Of a stretch of DNA of 64,000 bases, positions 61,401 to 64,000 are shown piece after piece. The stretch's first letter is position 1. Each line of letters begins with the position of its first letter. Origin of the DNA: an uncultured Lachnospiraceae bacterium (GTDB lineage Bacteria; Bacillota; Clostridia; Lachnospirales; Lachnospiraceae). Under the pieces are notes generated by a model that was given only the letters and a program-made list of their open reading frames with translations, was not told the origin of the DNA and did not search any database. The position numbers were made by a program, and so were the translations under genes. The stretch lies in the NCBI GenBank assembly GCA_900539715.1, contig UQDA01000009.1:35562-99561 (forward strand), given 5' to 3'.

Positions 61401-62707
61401 GTCTGATTTTTTATCTTGATGCACTTCATGTCCTGGCCGCCGATATCCAGGATGCAGTCTACCTTGGGGTCAAAAAATGCGGCAGCATAATAGTGGGCGA
61501 CGGTCTCTACTTCTCCGTCATCCAGTAAAAATGCGGCTTTCATGAGGGCTTCTCCGTATCCGGTAGAACAGGAACGGACAATTTTAACCCCTTCCGGAAG
61601 TCTGGAATATATCTCCTGTATCGCGCCGATGGCAGTTTTTAAAGGGCTTCCGTTGTTGTTTGCATAAAAGGAATATAAAAGAGAGCCATCTTCACCTACG
61701 AGAGCGGCTTTGGTCGTTGTAGAGCCTGCGTCGATGCCGAGATAGCAGTTGCCCGTATAGGTTTCCAGCGGGGCTGTTTTTACACGGTGGCTGTTGTGGC
61801 GTCCGCAGAAGTCATCGTATTCCTTTTGGGAGGAAAACAGCGGTTCCATGCGTTCCACTTCGAAGTCCATTTTGATACCGGAGGAAAGCCTGCCGGTCAG
61901 TTCGTTTATTGCGAAAGATACCTCTTCCTTTGCGTTGAGCGCGGAGCCGATGGCAGCAAAAAGGTGGGAATCGTCCGTATCTATCACATGCTCGGAATCG
62001 AGCTTTAAGGTGCGGATAAATGCTGCCTTTAGTTCAGATAAAAAGTGTAGCGGTCCGCCAAGAAATGCCACATGACCGCGGATAGGTTTACCGCAGGCAA
62101 GTCCGCTGATGGTTTGATTGACGACCGCCTGAAAAATAGAAGCGGATAAGTCTTCCTTTGTTGCGCCGTCGTTGATGAGCGGCTGGATATCAGATTTTGC
62201 AAAGACGCCGCACCGTGCCGCGATTGTGTATAAAGAGCAGTAGCTTTTTGCGTATTCGTTCAGTCCAGCTGCGTCAGTCTGGAGAAGGGACGCCATTTGA
62301 TCGATGAAGGAGCCTGTGCCGCCGGCACAGATACCGTTCATCCGCTGCTCCACGTTTCCGTTTTCAAAATAGATGATTTTTGCGTCTTCGCCGCCCAGCT
62401 CGATGGCAACATCCGTTTTGGGAGCGAGCTCCTGAAGGGCTGTCGAAACGGCGATGACTTCCTGAACGAACGGGATGCCGAGGCAGTTTGCCAGAGTCAG
62501 ACCGCCGGAGCCGGTGATCATCGGATGCAGGGTGATATTTCCAAGCTTTTGCCCCGCATCCTGCAAAAGCCCGGAAAGCGTGCCCTGAATATCGGCAAAA
62601 TGCCGTCTGTAATCGGAAAATAATATATTGTGCGCTTCGTCGAGAACGGCTATCTTTACGGTAGTGGAACCGATGTCGATGCCTAAGGTATACTTCATCT
62701 GATTCAT
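58469..62707 (-). CDS. Giant acyl-CoA dehydratase activase/HgdB-like fusion (BadF/BadG-DUF2229)
   Basis: This 1412-residue protein has two tandem ASKHA activase domains. The first (near 3-260) has LGIDIGSTTVKIAVLDEAHN, GGEDAKIIYFENG and ICAGGTGSFIDQ. The second (near 320-585) has YLGIDAGSTTTKAALVGEDG, CILDIGGQDMKCIKI and SSGCGSFIETFA. A DUF2229 region and an HgdB/HgdC-type dehydratase-like half (about 1000-1400) follow, with FGCLPNHVVGKGVIKELRRR. Activases drive electrons into 2-hydroxyacyl-CoA dehydratases with ATP. All in one chain is a known Clostridial type, but its substrate is unproven. The start at 62707 or 62698 is uncertain. Confidence 0.9.
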   Translation of the reverse strand: MNQMKYTLGIDIGSTTVKIAVLDEAHNILFSDYRRHFADIQGTLSGLLQDAGQKLGNITLHPMITGSGGLTLANCLGIPFVQEVIAVSTALQELAPKTDVAIELGGEDAKIIYFENGNVEQRMNGICAGGTGSFIDQMASLLQTDAAGLNEYAKSYCSLYTIAARCGVFAKSDIQPLINDGATKEDLSASIFQAVVNQTISGLACGKPIRGHVAFLGGPLHFLSELKAAFIRTLKLDSEHVIDTDDSHLFAAIGSALNAKEEVSFAINELTGRLSSGIKMDFEVERMEPLFSSQKEYDDFCGRHNSHRVKTAPLETYTGNCYLGIDAGSTTTKAALVGEDGSLLYSFYANNNGSPLKTAIGAIQEIYSRLPEGVKIVRSCSTGYGEALMKAAFLLDDGEVETVAHYYAAAFFDPKVDCILDIGGQDMKCIKIKNQTVDSVQLNEACSSGCGSFIETFAKSLNYSVQDFANAALFAKHPIDLGTRCTVFMNSKVKQAQKEGASVSDISAGLAYSVIKNALFKVIKVSDASELGKQIVVQGGTFYNDAVLRSFEKIAGCNAIRPDIAGIMGAFGAALIAREHYTPGYQTSMLSIDAINSLQFDTSMATCKGCTNNCRLTINRFSGGRQYISGNRCERGLGKAKNPDQTPNLFDYKLKRLFSYEPLTADRAPRGQVGIPRVLNMYENYPFWFTFFTKLGYQVVLSPASNHNIYSLGIESIPSESECYPAKLAHGHVTWLIRQGVPFIFYPALFYERNETPEANNHYNCPIVTSYSENIKNNVEEIGRGDVKFRNPFMAFTSLETATDALIREFEDIPSDEVRAAALAGWEEMAAARSDIQKKGEEVLSWMEKNHKRGIVLAGRPYHADPEINHGIPELITSYGLAVLTEDSVSHLGHPDRPLLVSDQWMYHSRLYAAASFVRTRDDLDLIQLNSFGCGLDAVTTDQVNDILTGSGKIYTCLKIDEVSNLGAARIRVRSLLSAIRVREKKGEQRTINPTSLNRVIFTEEMRKDYTILCPQMSPIHFELLQPAFRACGYNFEILDNDNRHSIDVGLKYVNNDACYPSLCVVGQIMDALLSGKYDLHKVAVVITQTGGGCRATNYIGFIRRALEKAGLEYIPVVSINMSGLESNPGFQLNAELLIRAAYGAIFGDIFMRCVYRMRPYEKETGSVNALHRKWVKICQDFLSSKKLPGYFKFRRLCRQIIEEFDAVPVTDEKKPRVGIVGEILVKFAPMANNHLVELLEAEGAEAVVPDLLDFMLYCFYNQIYKAEYLGTKKSSASTARLAIWAIGQVRAAAASAFKKSRHFAPPASIYDLVSYAEPIVSIGNQTGEGWFLTGEMVELIHQGVNNIVCTQPFGCLPNHVVGKGVIKELRRRYPESNVVAIDYDPGASEVNQLNRIKLMLSTAQKNMKKGH

Positions 62708-62927
62708 GGAATTTGTCACTTTCTTCCTATATAATATGTTGTCGTTTATACTGTATTTTTGTCGCACCCATTATACGACAGCTGTTTTGTTATTTCAACA
62801 AAACGACCTGTTAAGGATTTGTTAAAGTTTTGTATTATCGAGAAATACGTAAAAGCAAACAAATGTGCCAAGCCTGCTTGAATAATGGAAAAGCTTGACG
62901 TATCCGCAAATGTTCGTAAAAACGTAT
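62708..62927. other. Intergenic region between the activase gene and the integrase
   Basis: This 220-bp AT-rich segment holds no convincing gene; a 61-codon minus-strand frame (62746-62931) has no recognisable features. It is the natural place for an attachment site of the element whose integrase lies next to it, and for the activase promoter, but I found no direct repeat within the window to prove it. Confidence 0.4.
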
Positions 62928-63878
62928 TCATGCTGGGTCGTCAGTGACAATTTGTGACAAATCAATTTTTTCTATTTCCTTTCGGAGGTCTTCAAGTTCT
63001 GGGTGAATATATTTATCTTCTGTAATGTCAGAAGAGAGGCTGTGCCCAATCAGTCTTTTCAGATAATTTTTATCAACTTTAAATTTATCACAGAGCGTTG
63101 CAAAGGTATCTCGGCAGTCGTGTGGCGTATGTTTTTCAATCCCAAGTTCTTCAAGTTTTTCATACATGTTAGAGCGATATTTTTTAATGGGTTGGAATAA
63201 AAGTTTCCCGTGAGTTTTAATCCGGTTCTCCACCATGTCGAAAATAGCAGAGTGAATAGGTACGATTCTGTCTATCCCGTTTTTGGTTTTTATGCCTCCA
63301 AAAAAAGTGCGGTTTTCTAAATCAACTTTCATGGTTTTGTATGCTGATATGCGGAAGCCTGAAAAACACATGATGAGTATAAATTCTATGGTGGGGTCTT
63401 CTTTATGCCCCCAGAGAGTTTTTGGTTCTGCAGTCGTGAAAGGTACTCCGGATTCATCATCATCATCTGTTTTGATTGTGACATATTCAGATACATTTTT
63501 CTCTGTTATATCAGAGACCTTTGCGTATTTATACATTTTGTGATAAAGCGTGATAATGTGTTCTTTGCTGGCATGTTTTAAAGGGCATGAATCAACGACA
63601 TCCTGCAGGTTATCATAGGTCAGTGTTCGGAATATTTGGTTGTGTAGACTGGAACAATTTTTATATGCAGCATTCAAATAATTGCGTCGAGTTTTGAGTT
63701 TTCGCATTTTGGTAACATCATTTTCGCGTTCTAATGGTTGATCAATTTCCTATTTGATAAATTTCTGGAAAACTTCCGAAAATGTCAGATCCTTTTGTGA
63801 TTTCCGGGAGCTGATGCCATAGTTAAATGCGCTGATAATATCGAGGACGAAAGTATCAGTAATTTGTGAATCATCAAA
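62928..63878 (-). pseudogene. Tyrosine-type integrase, interrupted by an in-frame TAG and by an IS element
   Basis: The intact part (62928-63707) holds the catalytic residues of a phage/ICE integrase: Arg in CFSGFRISAY, Lys in GIKTKNG, H-x-x-R in TPHDCRDTFA, LIGHS and Tyr in TEDKYIHPE. Reading upstream in the same frame, TAG at 63750-63752 splits TFSEVFQKFIK from EIDQPLEREN, which is continuous N-terminal integrase sequence. The frame then runs to 63878, where an IS200/IS605-type end replaces the rest. A truncated protein from the ATG at 63707 may still be made. It marks the edge of a mobile element extending beyond the window. Confidence 0.85.
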
Positions 63879-64000
63879 GTGAACTACCCATTGTCTAAAG
63901 CCAATGGGCTTCCTGCTTCGCAGACCTCGTTTCTACGTTCTGCTCCCTACTATCTCCACAGGCGTTAATTCGGGCAGTCCCTGCCCTATATTATTATTTT
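63879..64000 (-). mobile_element. IS200/IS605-family element, right end
   Basis: The terminal TTCAC (minus strand, 63883-63879) follows GGGTAG. The subterminal hairpin is CCCATTG (63887-63893) with CAATGGG (63902-63908). Both features are characteristic of IS200/IS605 right ends. The element extends past the window and lies inside the integrase pseudogene. Confidence 0.8.
63933..64000 (-). CDS. tnpB: TnpB (IS200/IS605) C-terminal fragment, continues outside window
   Basis: The last 21 codons of TnpB are read on the minus strand: IGQGLPELTPVEIVGSRT and a TAG stop at 63935-63933. The alternative frame reads AGTARINACGD, another TnpB-like tail, but is closed by TAA TAA just upstream. TnpB is an RNA-guided nuclease, and its guide RNA normally spans the gene's 3' end and the IS right end, so the guide would be the integrase DNA from 63878 downward. 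Confidence 0.7.
   Translation of the reverse strand, partial: NNNIGQGLPELTPVEIVGSRT

Noticed and set aside
62746..62931. 61-codon minus-strand frame overlapping the integrase stop
   Set aside because: No ribosome binding site, no recognisable motif, ends inside the activase N-terminus.
63909..63991. Alternative TnpB tail AGTARINACGD in another frame
   Set aside because: Two stop codons lie directly upstream in that frame; the open frame is the one ending at 63933.
1..64000. CRISPR arrays, tRNA or rRNA genes
   Set aside because: No regularly spaced direct repeats and no tRNA or rRNA sequence pattern was seen on either strand.

Overview
This window is chromosomal DNA from a spore-forming, low-to-mid GC Firmicute, most likely a gut Lachnospiraceae or near relative. 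The evidence is the gene order smc-ftsY and ylxM-ffh-rpsP-khpA-rimM-trmD-rplS-lepB-ylqF-lepB-rnhB-yraN-pgeF, a T-box in front of tyrS, spoIVA, a giant acyl-CoA dehydratase activase fusion, and long-form PRPP synthetase. No rRNA or tRNA genes and no CRISPR array were seen.

Layout. 1-3287: end of smc, ftsY and threonine ammonia-lyase. 3359-3751: a hairpin-rich repeat that supplies the ribosome binding site of a small FakA-C-like protein. 3824-14573: a catabolic cluster with a ROK kinase, an RpiR regulator, a lipoprotein/permease/permease importer without its own ATPase, an FAD-dependent oxidoreductase, a DUF4127 protein, ManNAc-6-P epimerase and a CE2-like esterase. The ABC/FAD/DUF4127 part is visibly AT-rich. 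14651-23824: the SRP/ribosome-maturation block, including a TrmD fused to an acetyltransferase. 24132-31346: a two-component system, a winged-helix protein, a NYN-LOTUS RNA-binding protein and a three-gene XRE/membrane/CPBP operon. 31569-42457: housekeeping genes (prs, DUF512, der, plsY, gpsA, metF) plus a MoxR/VWA pair and a nitroreductase. 42541-43953: a PurF paralogue lacking the catalytic cysteine. 43997-53869: a rhamnose locus (AraC regulator, rhaB, rhaA, rhaD, rhaM) with a heparinase II/III-like lyase and a GH88 unsaturated uronyl hydrolase. 53881-58369: T-box-tyrS, spoIVA, vanW. 58469-62707: the giant activase/dehydratase-like protein. 62928-64000: a broken tyrosine integrase cut by an IS200/IS605-type element whose tnpB runs off the end of the window.

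How the parts fit. The 3.8-14.6 kb cluster looks like uptake of a sialic-acid-like or ManNAc-containing compound. The oxidoreductase and DUF4127 protein would replace the missing sialate lyase, and the ROK kinase and NanE would deliver GlcNAc-6-P; this is the best candidate for an undescribed pathway. The rhamnose locus encodes, apparently all in the cytoplasm, a complete route from a rhamnose-uronate oligosaccharide to DHAP and lactaldehyde. The most striking non-coding signal is a roughly 100-bp element present twice (3395-3494 and 32889-32985). It has a covarying hairpin, a loop that can pair with its own 3' end, and a 3' end that is the Shine-Dalgarno sequence of the next gene.
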